NCBI GenBank assembly: GCA_019750915.1
Contig: JAIENY010000037.1
Span: 1 to 64,000 of the forward strand
DNA: 64,000 nucleotides
Reading direction: 5' to 3'
Source of the DNA: Xanthobacteraceae bacterium
GTDB taxonomy: Bacteria; Pseudomonadota; Alphaproteobacteria; Rhizobiales; Xanthobacteraceae
Made by a program: the position numbers and the translations under genes. The notes below the pieces were generated by a model that was not told where the DNA came from, ran no database searches, and saw nothing but the letters and a program-made list of their open reading frames with translations. This document shows positions 44,707-54,255 of the stretch, one piece after another (the first letter of the stretch is position 1; each line of letters opens with the position of its first letter).

Positions 44707-45479
44707 ATGAGATTGCAGGGCAAGACCGCCTTCACACTGGTGGCAATAGTGGCATTGGGCTTGCGACAACCCGGCTTTTCATCGCGGAAGGTGCCAGGGT
44801 CGCGATCACCGGCCGAAAGCAGGAAACACTCGACGCGGTCACGAAGGAATTTGGCGACAACGTGCTTGCCATCAAGGCTGACGTGAATGATATCGCGGCG
44901 TTGGATAAGGCGGTGCAGCGGGCGGCTGCGAAATTCGGACAGATCGATATCGTTTTTGCCAACGCCGGAATTGGCGCGAATACCCCGGTCGGTGGAACGA
45001 CGTTGCAGGCGTTCGAAAATGTCCTGCGCACCAACCTGACATCGGTGTTCTTCACGGTGCAGTCGGCGTTACCGCATCTGAACGACAACGCCTCGATCAT
45101 CCTCAACGGCTCGGTGATCAGCGTCTCCGGCAACTCAGGTTATGCCGCTTATGCCGCGACCAAGGCGGGCGTGCGCGCGATGGCGCGGGTAATGGTATCG
45201 GAATTGTCGCCGCGCGGCATCCGGGTAAATGTCGTGGCGCCCGGCGGCACCAAAACGCCGATCTGGGATCGTACTGCGCCGACCGCTGCCGAATTTGAAG
45301 TCCTTGAAAAACATATTGCTGCAGTCACGCCGCTCGGGCGGATGGGCGAGGCCGACGATATCGCAAAGACCGTGCTATTCCTTGCTTCGGACGATTCCAG
45401 GCATGTGACCGGACAGGAAATCTTCGTCGACGGCGGCATGACCACTGCACCGGCCGGCGCACCAGTCTTCAGAAGCTAG
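44707..45479 (+). pseudogene. short-chain dehydrogenase/reductase, frameshifted near the N-terminus
   Basis: From ATG 44707 (AGGAGA seven bases upstream) the frame reads MRLQGKTAF then drifts. The frame one base off reads TGGNSGIGLATTRLFIAEGARVAITGRKQ, the NAD(P)-binding Rossmann motif TGxxxGIG, and continues unbroken to the stop at 45477-45479 with NAG, the catalytic YAAYAATKAG (Y-x3-K), and a normal C-terminus. The 5 bases 44731-44735 stand where 6 would restore the frame, so one base is missing. A GTG at 44862 gives a truncated 205-residue frame lacking the cofactor site. It is either a pseudogene or a sequencing error. Confidence 0.85.
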
Positions 45480-46594
45480 ATCAGCGACACCATGCTGTCG
45501 CCATGACGTTCAAGGCGTCCGGCCAGTTCAAGCTCGAGCAGGATCGTTCTGACGATGGCGGGTGCCACACCCGCCATCCGGATCAGGTCATCCATTGCGA
45601 CTGGCGCTGGTCCAAGAAGTTGAATGATCCTCTCTCTTTCCGCGCGGGGCGGCTCGAGATCGCTCAAGGGCTCGTCATCTTCGTGAAAGGGAAGCTCGAC
45701 CTGGCGGCCCAGGATCGGCTGAACCGCATCGATGACGTCGCGCGCATCGGTGACGAGCGTCGCGCCCTGCTTGATGAGGTCGTTGGTGCCGGCCGTGCGT
45801 GGATCGAGCGGGGAGCCGGGGACGGCGAATACCTCACGTCCCTGTTCGTTGGCGAAGCGGGCCGTGATCAGCGATCCGGAGCGGTGAGCCGCTTCAACGA
45901 TAACAACGCCAAGCGCAACGCCTGAGATCAGCCGGTTGCGCCGGGGAAAATCGCGGGCGCGCGGCGTGTGGCCAAGTGGCATTTCAGAAATGGCGCCGCC
46001 TCCAGCGTCGATGATGGCGGACAGCAGGCTGCCATGCTCGGGCGGATAGATTTTATCATGACCGCCTGCAAGGACGGCGACCGTGCCGGTCGGGACCGCA
46101 ACATGATGCGCGGCTTGATCGATGCCGCGTGCAAGTCCGGAGGCGATGACAAAACCATCTTTGCCAAGATCGTGTGCGAGAGTTTGTGCGAACTTCATTC
46201 CCGCAGCGGACGCATTGCGCGAACCGACGATTGCAATCATCGGCCGCGCCTCGATCTCCGGGCCGCCGCGGACGCCGAGCAGTGGCGGCGCATCGTCGAT
46301 TGTCGCAAGGCGGGGCGGATAGCCGAATTCTCCCGGTGCAAGCAGGGCAACGCCGATTTTTCGGCTGCGCTCGATCTCGCGTTGGGCCTCATCCTCGCTG
46401 CAGACGCGGTTTATGGCGGTGCCGCCGCGCTGTGCCAGCTCGGGCAGACGTTCGAGTGCATGACGCGCGCTGCCATAGTGGTTGACAAGCGATCGAAAGG
46501 TTCGCGGCCCGACATTGTCGCTGCGGATCAGTCGCAGCCAGTCGATACGCTGTGCGTCGGTAAGCCAGACGCTGGCCGGTGTCTGTTTGTCCAC
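45476..46594 (-). CDS. dprA: DNA processing protein DprA
   Basis: Encodes 372 residues. Extended Rossmann fold of DprA/Smf with [38 protein letters not shown], and [34 protein letters not shown], plus a C-terminal winged helix ([14 protein letters not shown]). It loads RecA onto incoming single strands during transformation and recombination. The GTG start at 46594 follows GGGAGG. Its TAG shares CTAG (45476-45479) with the SDR stop. Confidence 0.95.
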   Translation of the reverse strand: MDKQTPASVWLTDAQRIDWLRLIRSDNVGPRTFRSLVNHYGSARHALERLPELAQRGGTAINRVCSEDEAQREIERSRKIGVALLAPGEFGYPPRLATIDDAPPLLGVRGGPEIEARPMIAIVGSRNASAAGMKFAQTLAHDLGKDGFVIASGLARGIDQAAHHVAVPTGTVAVLAGGHDKIYPPEHGSLLSAIIDAGGGAISEMPLGHTPRARDFPRRNRLISGVALGVVIVEAAHRSGSLITARFANEQGREVFAVPGSPLDPRTAGTNDLIKQGATLVTDARDVIDAVQPILGRQVELPFHEDDEPLSDLEPPRAERERIIQLLGPAPVAMDDLIRMAGVAPAIVRTILLELELAGRLERHGDSMVSLI

Positions 46595-46662
46595 GGTCGC
46601 CTCCCGGGAGGCGCAGTGTTGCTCAAGTCACGGTCCTGGACAATCCGGTGGTTTACGACTGC

Positions 46663-47265
46663 TCAGGTCTTCGCCCCGATTTTGCCTTCGGTCCGGTTGA
46701 GAAGCCGCTTGATGTTGGCACGGTGCATGAACCACAGCATGGCTGACAAGATGGCAAACAGGCCGGCAAGCGGGAAATACTGCGACCACAGCAGCATCAC
46801 CGGTACGACGGCACTTGCCACAAGCGCTGCCAGCGACGAGTAGCGCGAAATGAAGGCCACCCCAAGCCAGATCACCGCGAATGCCAGTGCGGCCGGCCAG
46901 AACAGTCCAAGCAGCACGCCGATATAGGTAGCGACGCCTTTGCCGCCTTTGAACTTCAGCCAGATCGGAAATAGGTGGCCGAGGAAGGCGCCGAGACCGG
47001 CCGCCATTGCCGCATCCCGGCCAGCAAAATAGGCTGCCACGACAACCACGACGGTGCCCTTGAGCATGTCGCAGATCAGGGTTGCCGCGGCCAATCCCTT
47101 GCGGCCGGTGCGCAGGACGTTTGTCGCGCCAATGTTGCCGGAGCCGATCGAGCGAAGGTCCGGCGTGCCCGCGAGTTTCGTAAAGAGCAGGCCGAAAGGA
47201 ATTGATCCCAGCGCGTAGCCCCAGATCAAAGCGATGGCCGGCAGGAGGGCGTAGGGAGCCGTCAT
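46663..47265 (-). CDS. plsY: acyl-phosphate glycerol-3-phosphate acyltransferase PlsY
   Basis: Encodes 200 residues with five membrane helices. PlsY signatures are [32 protein letters not shown] and FKGGKGVAT. It transfers acyl from acyl phosphate to glycerol 3-phosphate, the first step of membrane phospholipid synthesis (the partner plsX is not here). The start codon lies four bases after the pyrC stop, so it ends the pyrB-pyrC-plsY operon. Confidence 0.96.
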   Translation of the reverse strand: MTAPYALLPAIALIWGYALGSIPFGLLFTKLAGTPDLRSIGSGNIGATNVLRTGRKGLAAATLICDMLKGTVVVVVAAYFAGRDAAMAAGLGAFLGHLFPIWLKFKGGKGVATYIGVLLGLFWPAALAFAVIWLGVAFISRYSSLAALVASAVVPVMLLWSQYFPLAGLFAILSAMLWFMHRANIKRLLNRTEGKIGAKT

Positions 47266-47269
47266 CGCG

Positions 47270-48571
47270 TCATACCTGTTCGAAGACCGTGCGCCCGCCG
47301 ACAATCGTGCGGACGGCGCGGCCGGAGAACTTCGCTTCGTCGAACGGGGTGTTCTTGCATTGCGACTTCAGGTCCGCCGGGTCGACGACCCACGGCGTAT
47401 CCAGGTCGATCACCACGAGATCGGCCGGGCTACCAGGCCGCAGCGTGCCGCCAGGCAGGCCGAGCAACTCGGCGGGGCGCGTGGACATGGCGCGGATCAG
47501 CTTGCTCAATTCGATTTCGCCGTTGTGAACCAGGCGGAGCGCTGCTGGCAGCATGGTTTCGAGTCCGATTGCGCCGGGAGCAGCTTCGGCAAAGGGCAGG
47601 CGCTTCACCTCGACATCCTGCGGATTGTGGTCCGACATCACGACATCGATAAGACCGGACGCAAGCGCTGCTACAAGCTGTGACCGCTCGTCTTCGGTGC
47701 GTAGCGGCGGCGAGAGCTTCAGGAAGGTGCGATATGGACCAACGTCGTTTTCGTTCAGCGTCAAGTGATTGATAGAAGCTGAGGCGCTTACCGCATGGCC
47801 GGCCTCTCGTGCGCGTTTGAGGACTTCGAGTGAATCGCCGCAAGTGAGGGAGGCCGCATGGTAGCGTCCGCCCGTCAGCGCAACGAGCCGCATGTCGCGT
47901 TCCAGCATAATGGCCTCGGACGCGTTCGGAATGCCCATCAAGCCGAGGCGGGAGGCGAATTCGCCTTCATTCATCACGCCTTCACCGATGAGGTGCGGGT
48001 CCTCGGTATGATGGACGATGAGCGCGTCGAAATCGCGCGCATACGTCAGCGCCCGGCGCATCACCTGCGCGTTGGTCACGCTTTTGTCGCCGTCGGTGAA
48101 AGCGACAGCGCCGGCTGCCTTCAGCAGGCCGAACTCGGTCATCTCTTCGCCGCCGAGCCCCTTGGTGAGGGCCGCCATCGGATGGATGTTGACAATTGCG
48201 GTGTCGCGCGCGCGACGCAGCACGAAGTCGACGGTGGCGGAATTGTCGATCACCGGCTTGGTATCGGGTTGGCAAATGATGGTGGTGATGCCGCCAGCCG
48301 CTGCTGCCTGACTTGCCGAAGCGAAAGTTTCGCGGTGGCCCGCGCCGGGTTCGCCGACAAAGGCGCGCATGTCGATCAGGCCAGGCGCAACAACCTTGCC
48401 CGCGCAATTGATGATGTCGGTGCCTTCGGGCACGCCGGCGGCGCCGATGCCGCGGCGCGCGTCGCGGATCACGCCATCCACGATCAGGACGTCGCCCGAA
48501 CCGTCGAAGTCGCGCGAGGGATCGATAAGCCGTGCGTTGGAGAGCAGGATGGGGCGGCGTTCTGTCAGCAT
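47270..48571 (-). CDS. pyrC: dihydroorotase-like protein lacking the metal-binding HxH
   Basis: Encodes 433 residues of the class I dihydroorotase fold (amidohydrolase). The usual PGxxDxHVHLREPG is replaced by [14 protein letters not shown], so both His ligands of the first metal site are gone (Arg and Phe stand there). Later parts ([21 protein letters not shown]) are retained. Proteins of this type sit next to pyrB and may be inactive partners needed for ATCase assembly, with the active dihydroorotase elsewhere (inference). The adjacent pyrB ends four bases upstream. Confidence 0.85.
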   Translation of the reverse strand: MLTERRPILLSNARLIDPSRDFDGSGDVLIVDGVIRDARRGIGAAGVPEGTDIINCAGKVVAPGLIDMRAFVGEPGAGHRETFASASQAAAAGGITTIICQPDTKPVIDNSATVDFVLRRARDTAIVNIHPMAALTKGLGGEEMTEFGLLKAAGAVAFTDGDKSVTNAQVMRRALTYARDFDALIVHHTEDPHLIGEGVMNEGEFASRLGLMGIPNASEAIMLERDMRLVALTGGRYHAASLTCGDSLEVLKRAREAGHAVSASASINHLTLNENDVGPYRTFLKLSPPLRTEDERSQLVAALASGLIDVVMSDHNPQDVEVKRLPFAEAAPGAIGLETMLPAALRLVHNGEIELSKLIRAMSTRPAELLGLPGGTLRPGSPADLVVIDLDTPWVVDPADLKSQCKNTPFDEAKFSGRAVRTIVGGRTVFEQV

Positions 48572-48575
48572 GATA

Positions 48576-49529
48576 TCACGCGTTCGGCAGATTGCGGGCA
48601 AGTGCCTCGAGCACCGCCATACGCACCGCCACTCCCATTTCAACCTGTTCACGGATCAGCGACTGAGCACCGTCGGCCACGGCCGAGTCGATTTCGACAC
48701 CACGATTCATTGGGCCGGGATGCATCACCAGTGCATCCGGCTTGGCATAGGACAGCTTTTTCTGGTCGAGGCCGTAGTAGTGGAAATATTCTGAACTGGA
48801 CGGCACGAACGAGCCGTTCATGCGCTCGCGCTGAAGCCGCAGCATCATCACGATGTCGGCGCCGTTCAAACCCTCGCGCATGTCACGCGTAACCTCGACG
48901 CCCATGCGCTCTATGCCGGGCGGGAGCAGGGTTGATGGCCCGACCACGCAAACCCGCGCGCCCATGGTGTTGAGCAGCAGGATATTGGAGCGAGCGACGC
49001 GCGAATGCAGCAGGTCGCCGCAGATTGCGACGCGCAGACCGTCGAGACGGCCTTTGTTGCGACGAATCGTCAGCGCGTCGAGCAGCGCCTGCGTCGGATG
49101 TTCATGTGCGCCGTCACCGGCATTGATCACCGAGCCATCGACCTTGCGTGCGAGCAACTCGACGGCGCCCGAGGCGTAGTGCCGCACCACAAGCAGGTCG
49201 GGGTGCATGGCGTTCAGCGTCACCGCCGTGTCGAGCAGCGTTTCGCCTTTTTTCATCGAGGACGCCGAGACCGACATATTCATGACGTCGGCGCCGAGGC
49301 GTTTACCTGCGATCTCGAACGACGATTGGGTACGAGTGGAAGCCTCGAAAAACAGGTTGATTTGCGTGCGGCCCCGCAGGTCGCTTCGCTTCTTGTCGAT
49401 CTGACGATTGAGTTCGACGTATTCTTCGGAAAGGTCCAGAAGGCCGGTGATATCGGCCGCGGAAAGGCCCTCGATTCCCAGCAGATGCCGGTGTGCGAGG
49501 ACGAAACTCGATTTAGGTGCAAGGGTCAT
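48576..49529 (-). CDS. pyrB: aspartate carbamoyltransferase catalytic subunit
   Basis: Encodes 317 residues. Carbamoyl-phosphate binding motif [40 protein letters not shown], and the aspartate-binding [11 protein letters not shown]. It makes N-carbamoyl-aspartate in pyrimidine synthesis. No pyrI lies nearby, so it is unregulated by a PyrI subunit, and the downstream pyrC-like protein is a candidate partner. ATG 49529; the longer frame to 49628 is not supported. Confidence 0.96.
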   Translation of the reverse strand: MTLAPKSSFVLAHRHLLGIEGLSAADITGLLDLSEEYVELNRQIDKKRSDLRGRTQINLFFEASTRTQSSFEIAGKRLGADVMNMSVSASSMKKGETLLDTAVTLNAMHPDLLVVRHYASGAVELLARKVDGSVINAGDGAHEHPTQALLDALTIRRNKGRLDGLRVAICGDLLHSRVARSNILLLNTMGARVCVVGPSTLLPPGIERMGVEVTRDMREGLNGADIVMMLRLQRERMNGSFVPSSSEYFHYYGLDQKKLSYAKPDALVMHPGPMNRGVEIDSAVADGAQSLIREQVEMGVAVRMAVLEALARNLPNA

Positions 49530-49652
49530 TAAAGCCAAAGCTATAGGCAGACTTATCCGGGGGAGCAAGACGGATTCAGCCGCTGTGGACTTTTCCTCCC
49601 ATCTCTTGTCCCGGCAGGGTAAATTCACTGCGCCCGCGATGGATCGGATTGC

Positions 49653-50408
49653 ATGAAACGGGGAATTTGGTCGGCACTTTTACCGGGATTTGGGTTCCTG
49701 ATCGCAGCTGCAAACGCGGCAGCGTTGCCGGCGGACTTCGTGTTTCTGCGCGATGTAGACCCCTCCATTATCCAGGACGTGCGCTATGCCACCGTCAACA
49801 ATTTTACCGGCCACAAATTGACCGGCTATGAGGCTGCCGAGTGCATCGTGACCCGGCAGGTGGCAAACGCGCTGAGGCGTGTGCAGCGCGATTTAAAGTC
49901 ACGCGGACTTTCCCTTAAGATGTTCGACTGCTACCGGCCGCAGCGGGCGGTCGATGATATGTACGCTTGGGCGCAGGACGGTCATGAGCACCCCGCGCTC
50001 AATCGCTACAATCCAAAGCTGCGCAAAAAAGACCTGTTCGATTTGGGCTATATCGCCAAGCGATCCGGCCATTCGACCGGCGAGGCGGTTGATCTGACGG
50101 TTGTGAGGTTGCCCGAGATGAAGCTCGCGCCGTTCGATCCCGGAGCCGACTATGCCGATTGCACCGGGCCTGTGGACCGCCGCGCCCCGGAAAGCGGCGT
50201 GGATATGGGGACGGGCTACGATTGCTCGGACGAAAAGGCTCATACCGAATCCCAGAATATCACACCGGAACAGCGTAAATGGCGCGACATTCTGGTGAGC
50301 GCCATGGCGCGGCAAGGTTTCGTCAACTATCGACTGGAATGGTGGCATTTCTCGCTGCCGGGATCGCGCAAGACTGTGTTTGACTTCCCGGTAACGCCGC
50401 ATCCCTGA
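49653..50408 (+). CDS. D-alanyl-D-alanine dipeptidase (VanX/DdpX family)
   Basis: Encodes 251 residues with an export signal (residues 1-24). The peptidase M15D zinc site is complete: [10 protein letters not shown] (138-147; ligands H140 and D147) and EWWH (229-232; ligand H232). DCYRPQRA holds the conserved Arg. It hydrolyses D-Ala-D-Ala and related dipeptides, probably for peptidoglycan recycling in the periplasm; resistance to vancomycin is not implied without the other van genes. Confidence 0.93.
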   Translation: MKRGIWSALLPGFGFLIAAANAAALPADFVFLRDVDPSIIQDVRYATVNNFTGHKLTGYEAAECIVTRQVANALRRVQRDLKSRGLSLKMFDCYRPQRAVDDMYAWAQDGHEHPALNRYNPKLRKKDLFDLGYIAKRSGHSTGEAVDLTVVRLPEMKLAPFDPGADYADCTGPVDRRAPESGVDMGTGYDCSDEKAHTESQNITPEQRKWRDILVSAMARQGFVNYRLEWWHFSLPGSRKTVFDFPVTPHP

Positions 50409-50444
50409 CCCCGTCTCCGAACTGCAGGCACAAGCGCACCGCCG

Positions 50445-52085
50445 ATGAGCAAGCCCTTTGAGACAGATGAGGTTATCAACCAGTCGCCCCCCTTGGTGGA
50501 TGTAGATCTGTTTGCGCTTGATCACCCGCTTAGGGAGGCAGTTGTCGCTAACGGGGGGGCTGACCACGAGGCCGAGCTTTTGGAGTTCGGCCGTCACTGG
50601 GGCTCTGCGGAGATGGCCGAGCGCGGCCGGCTCGCCAACGAGAATGTTCCGAAGCTGAAACTGTTCGATGCGCGAGGCAATCGCCGGGACGAGGTGGAAT
50701 TCCATCCGGCGTATCATGAGTTGATGGCGCATAGCGCACATGCGGGCCTCCACAATGCGACGTGGAGTGAGAAGGGCGGACCCGCCGGTGGTGCGTCCGA
50801 AGTGTTGCGCGGGGCAAAGTTCTTCATGGCAGCGCAGGTCGAGACCGGGCATTTGTGTCCGATCACGATGACGCGTGCGGCAGTCGCCGCACTGGACACG
50901 GACAGCAAGCTGTTGGGGCAGGTGATGCCGGTACTCGGCACGCGAAGCTACGATCCGGAATTTGCGCCGTGGTGGACCAAGCGCGGCATGACCATCGGCA
51001 TGGGCATGACGGAGCGGCAGGGAGGCACCGATGTGCGCGCGAACATCACCCGCGCTGAGCTGGACGGCGAGGGTTACCGGATCGCCGGACACAAATGGTT
51101 CATGTCCGCGCCGATGTGCGATGCCTTCCTGGTATTGGCGCAAGCCAAAGGCGGGCTGACCTGTTTCTTCATGCCGCGCTTCACGCCGGATGGCCGCGTC
51201 AACGCAATCCGCTTCCAGCGTCTCAAGGACAAGCTTGGCAACCGTTCCAACGCCTCCTCCGAAGTCGAGTTCGACAACGCCTACGCGCTCAGGCTCAGTG
51301 AGGAGGGGCGCGGGATACCGACCATCATCCAGATGGTGTCGTTGACGCGGCAGGACTGTGCGCTCGCATCAGCGGGTTTGATGCGTTCGGGACTCGCACA
51401 CGCTCTGCATCACGCCCGCCATCGCAGTGTGTTCCAGAAACGCCTTGCCGATCAGCCGTTGATGCGTAGTGTGCTTGCCGATATGGCGCTTCATGTTGAG
51501 GCGACGACAGCACTTGTGATGCGGCTGTGCCGTTCATTTGACCGTGCACCGCACGATGAAGTTGAAGCAGCCTATATGCGGTTGCTGACGCCGGTGGTGA
51601 AATACTGGGTCTGCAAGAGCGCGCCTGCGTTTCTGTATGAGGCAATGGAATGCCTCGGCGGAAATGGCTATGTCGAGGCGGACGTTCTGGCGCGGCATTA
51701 TCGCGAAGCTCCGGTCAATGCGATCTGGGAGGGCTCCGGCAACGTGATGTGTCTCGATGTGCTGCGTGTGCTGTCGCGGGACATGGGTGCGGCGCAAGCG
51801 GTACTCGGGCATCTGATGGCGCAGAGCCGCGGACTGGATGGCGCCGCCGAGGCTCTGGTTTTTGTGGTCAAGACGCTTCAGCGGCCGGACGCCGAAGGCT
51901 CGGCTCGCCTCGCGGTCGAGAAGCTGGCGCTCGTAGCGGCATCGGTCGCATTACAGGACATTCATCCGCGGAACGCGCTCCTGTTTGCCCAAACACAATT
52001 GCGCGGGGACCGTGGGGCCGCCTTTGGCGCTGTCGACTTTTCAACTCCTGAAATCCAACAATTGCTCGATCGGGCGTTGCCCTGA
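50445..52085 (+). CDS. acyl-CoA dehydrogenase, AidB-like
   Basis: Encodes 546 residues, longer than typical short-chain dehydrogenases (about 380) but equal to AidB. The sequence MGMTERQGGTDVRANITRAEL binds FAD, followed by IAGHKWFMSAPMCDAFLVLAQ. The C-terminal NAIWEGSGNVMCLDVLRVLSR motif, ending near the flavin, is typical of AidB, an adaptive-response flavoprotein. Substrate unknown. It could equally be a fatty-acid-related dehydrogenase of the same branch. Confidence 0.88.
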   Translation: MSKPFETDEVINQSPPLVDVDLFALDHPLREAVVANGGADHEAELLEFGRHWGSAEMAERGRLANENVPKLKLFDARGNRRDEVEFHPAYHELMAHSAHAGLHNATWSEKGGPAGGASEVLRGAKFFMAAQVETGHLCPITMTRAAVAALDTDSKLLGQVMPVLGTRSYDPEFAPWWTKRGMTIGMGMTERQGGTDVRANITRAELDGEGYRIAGHKWFMSAPMCDAFLVLAQAKGGLTCFFMPRFTPDGRVNAIRFQRLKDKLGNRSNASSEVEFDNAYALRLSEEGRGIPTIIQMVSLTRQDCALASAGLMRSGLAHALHHARHRSVFQKRLADQPLMRSVLADMALHVEATTALVMRLCRSFDRAPHDEVEAAYMRLLTPVVKYWVCKSAPAFLYEAMECLGGNGYVEADVLARHYREAPVNAIWEGSGNVMCLDVLRVLSRDMGAAQAVLGHLMAQSRGLDGAAEALVFVVKTLQRPDAEGSARLAVEKLALVAASVALQDIHPRNALLFAQTQLRGDRGAAFGAVDFSTPEIQQLLDRALP

Positions 52086-52115
52086 TCGTCGCGCCAAAAC
52101 ATGCAAGAGAATCCC

Positions 52116-52886
52116 ATGAGTTCTGTCGACATCGCCACTGAACCGCTTCCTCCCGTCCCTGAGCGCTCGCCGCACGCATGGAAATTCTGGGGCACGCTGT
52201 TGTGGGGACTGGTGATCTTTGCCGCCATGTTCGTCGGGCAGGCGCTGGCGGTGGTCGTGATGCTGGTCGTCGAGAAGCGGCCCTTCGCGATGTCGGAGAT
52301 TCTGAATGTGGTGGGCAATGGCTGGACGCTGTCATTGTCCGTGGTGATGGGTTTGCCGGCGGTTCTGGCTGCGATCTGGCTGGCAACGCGGCTCGCACGC
52401 ATGTCGTTTGCGGATTACCTGGCGGTGCAGGGTTTTTCTTGGAAGCTCCTTCTTGCCGGAGCCCTTGCACTGGCCGTGCTGATCGAAGGCTGGGATCTGG
52501 TGGCGAGGGCGACGGGCCGCGATGTGACATCGGGTTTCATGGGCGGGGTCATGAAATCCGCGCAGGACAACGGCGCGTTCTGGCTGCTGATTTTCGCGTT
52601 CTGTGTCGCCGCACCGATGAGCGAGGAATTCTTTGCGCGCGGATTTCTCTATCGCGGCTGGTCGGAGTCGTTTCTGCGCCCGGCGGGGGCCATCGTGTTG
52701 TCATCGCTGGTGTGGACGTCGATGCACCTGCAATACGACTGGTTTTTTCTCGGTGAGGTGTTCTCGATCGGTCTGTTGTTCGGATATCTGCGCTATCGGA
52801 GCAATTCGATCTGGCTGACGGTGATCCTTCACGGCCTCAACAATCTGGCCGCGACGGTGCAGACGTTGTGGTTGCTGGGTTCATAG
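52116..52886 (+). CDS. CPBP-family intramembrane metalloprotease
   Basis: Encodes 256 residues with about seven membrane helices. The CPBP/Abi motifs are SEEFFARGFLYRGW (EExxxR), SMHLQYD and ILHGLNNLA, the three blocks that bind the catalytic metal. Substrates of bacterial CPBP proteins are mostly unknown. ATG 52116 is preferred to 52101 because AGAGA precedes it. Its stop overlaps that of ruvX by six bases. Confidence 0.9.
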   Translation: MSSVDIATEPLPPVPERSPHAWKFWGTLLWGLVIFAAMFVGQALAVVVMLVVEKRPFAMSEILNVVGNGWTLSLSVVMGLPAVLAAIWLATRLARMSFADYLAVQGFSWKLLLAGALALAVLIEGWDLVARATGRDVTSGFMGGVMKSAQDNGAFWLLIFAFCVAAPMSEEFFARGFLYRGWSESFLRPAGAIVLSSLVWTSMHLQYDWFFLGEVFSIGLLFGYLRYRSNSIWLTVILHGLNNLAATVQTLWLLGS

Positions 52887-53366
52887 CCCGGTTCTTTGGA
52901 CTGTCGCCAGCCGATCCAGCGCTCCTTGCAGGATGAAGATCGCCGCATGCTCGTCGATCACTTCAGCGCGCCGCGCCCGGCTGACGTCGTTGGCGATTAG
53001 TTCGCGCTCGACGGCGGCGGTCGACAACCGCTCGTCCCACAGCCCGATGGCGAGCTCCGTCAGCTTCGCGAAGTTGCGGGCGAAGGCGCGGGTGGACTGC
53101 GCGCGGGGACCTTCGCTGCCGTCCATGTTGATCGGCAGGCCGAGCACGAATCCGACAGCGTTACGCTCCTGCGCCAATGCCAATAACTCCTTGGCGTCGG
53201 TCGTGAAGGCCTTGCGCTGGATCGTTTTGATGCCGGTGGCGAGTTTGCGGTCGGCGTCGGAGACCGCAACGCCAATCGTCTTGGTCCCGAGATCAAGGCC
53301 GATGAGGGCGCCGCGCGGGCGCCAATGGGTCACGGCTTCGATAAGGGGCAATATCAGCGTGGGCAT
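52881..53366 (-). CDS. ruvX: RuvX/YqgF, putative Holliday junction resolvase
   Basis: Encodes 161 residues. RNase H-like fold with GALIGLDLGTKTIGVAVSD, VGFVLGLPINMDGSEGPRAQ and WDERLSTAAVERELI, and DEHAAIFILQ at the end. RuvX matures rRNA and/or resolves junctions. ATG 53366 gives the length usual for the family; other in-frame ATGs at 53381 and 53393 are possible. The gene beyond its start is a decayed gene on the other strand. Confidence 0.92.
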   Translation of the reverse strand: MPTLILPLIEAVTHWRPRGALIGLDLGTKTIGVAVSDADRKLATGIKTIQRKAFTTDAKELLALAQERNAVGFVLGLPINMDGSEGPRAQSTRAFARNFAKLTELAIGLWDERLSTAAVERELIANDVSRARRAEVIDEHAAIFILQGALDRLATVQRTGL

Positions 53367-53379
53367 GCTTTCGCTTATC

Positions 53380-53652
53380 ATGGCCGCAGACATAGTTGCA
53401 AAGCTGGCCGGATGGAGTGGAGTTGGCGGGGATGGATTGACGTTATTCGGTCTGTTCGCGGTTGCCGCCACGCTGGTTTGCTAAGCTCTGGAGGACAGAT
53501 CGCCGCACTTTATACTTGGCTCGCTCTCGCCTGTGCGCTGGGTTCGATTTACGGCTTTTTGCTGGGGGGCGTGGCCGTTTGGGCTGCTCGAAGGGATCCG
53601 GTCGATTGTCGCCGGAGGTCGCTGGAACAAGGCCCGCCTGGCTGTCCCTTGA
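53380..53652 (+). pseudogene. degraded small membrane-protein gene
   Basis: Reads as one small protein only if three defects are corrected. Frame 1 from ATG 53380: MAADIVAKLAGWSGVGGDGL, then [12 protein letters not shown], then TAA at 53482, then [11 protein letters not shown]. Another frame carries [15 protein letters not shown], then frame 1 returns with [20 protein letters not shown] to TGA 53650-53652. So it holds one nonsense codon, one missing base near 53518 and one extra base in a run of six G near 53566. The pieces fit a hydrophobic family I recall in Bradyrhizobium relatives. Function unknown. Confidence 0.7.
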
Positions 53653-53761
53653 CTTGCTCCGGGCCGCTTCAGCGCATTTCCCCTTGGCGGGAAAATGCTT
53701 TATAGGCAGGCGACTGGAACCGCCCCGGCGGATTTCTCGGAAATTATCAAGAGTTTTCAAT

Positions 53762-54049
53762 ATGTCAGTCGATGCAGCCACGGTTCGTAGGATCGCGCAG
53801 CTTGCCCGGATCGCCGTCAAGGACGAGGAGATTCTCCATCTCCAGGGCGAACTCAACGCCATGCTCGCATTTGTCGAACAACTGTCGGAAGTCGATGTCG
53901 AGGGCGTGGAGCCGATGACGTCGGTGACGCCGATGGAAATGAAAAAGCGCCATGACGTTGTCAATGACGGCGAAATCGCCGATCTGATCGTCGAAAACGC
54001 GCCTGTGACCGAGGACCGCTTCTTCCTCGTTCCGAAAGTCGTTGAATAG
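53762..54049 (+). CDS. gatC: Asp-tRNA(Asn)/Glu-tRNA(Gln) amidotransferase subunit C
   Basis: Encodes 95 residues. The motifs [42 protein letters not shown] and [11 protein letters not shown] match GatC, which holds GatA and GatB together. The complex amidates mischarged Asp-tRNAAsn and Glu-tRNAGln. ATG 53762; the longer frame from 53462 overlaps the decayed gene. Confidence 0.94.
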   Translation: MSVDAATVRRIAQLARIAVKDEEILHLQGELNAMLAFVEQLSEVDVEGVEPMTSVTPMEMKKRHDVVNDGEIADLIVENAPVTEDRFFLVPKVVE

Positions 54050-54063
54050 CCCAGGCGATCATC

Positions 54064-54255
54064 ATGTGCCTTCTGTGCAGCAACCAGGATGCCTATACCG
54101 GTTACATGGCGTACCTCGACGCCATGCAGCGCGTGGGCAAGGAGGCTGACCCGAACGAAGCCATGACGGCAGCCATGAAAGCCGCCGACGCAGCCGAAGC
54201 CTCAAGGCGCGCCAATAAATCTCCCTTCATTTGTGATCCGATTGAGAATGACTGA
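54064..54255 (+). CDS. small hypothetical protein between gatC and gatA
   Basis: Encodes 63 residues beginning [20 protein letters not shown], with a helical middle ([15 protein letters not shown]) and the end FICDPIEND. The three cysteines (CLLC, C at the end) suggest metal or redox binding. It overlaps the gatA start by eight bases, so it is translationally coupled with the gat genes. I recall similar peptides in Bradyrhizobium relatives; function unknown. Confidence 0.65.
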   Translation: MCLLCSNQDAYTGYMAYLDAMQRVGKEADPNEAMTAAMKAADAAEASRRANKSPFICDPIEND

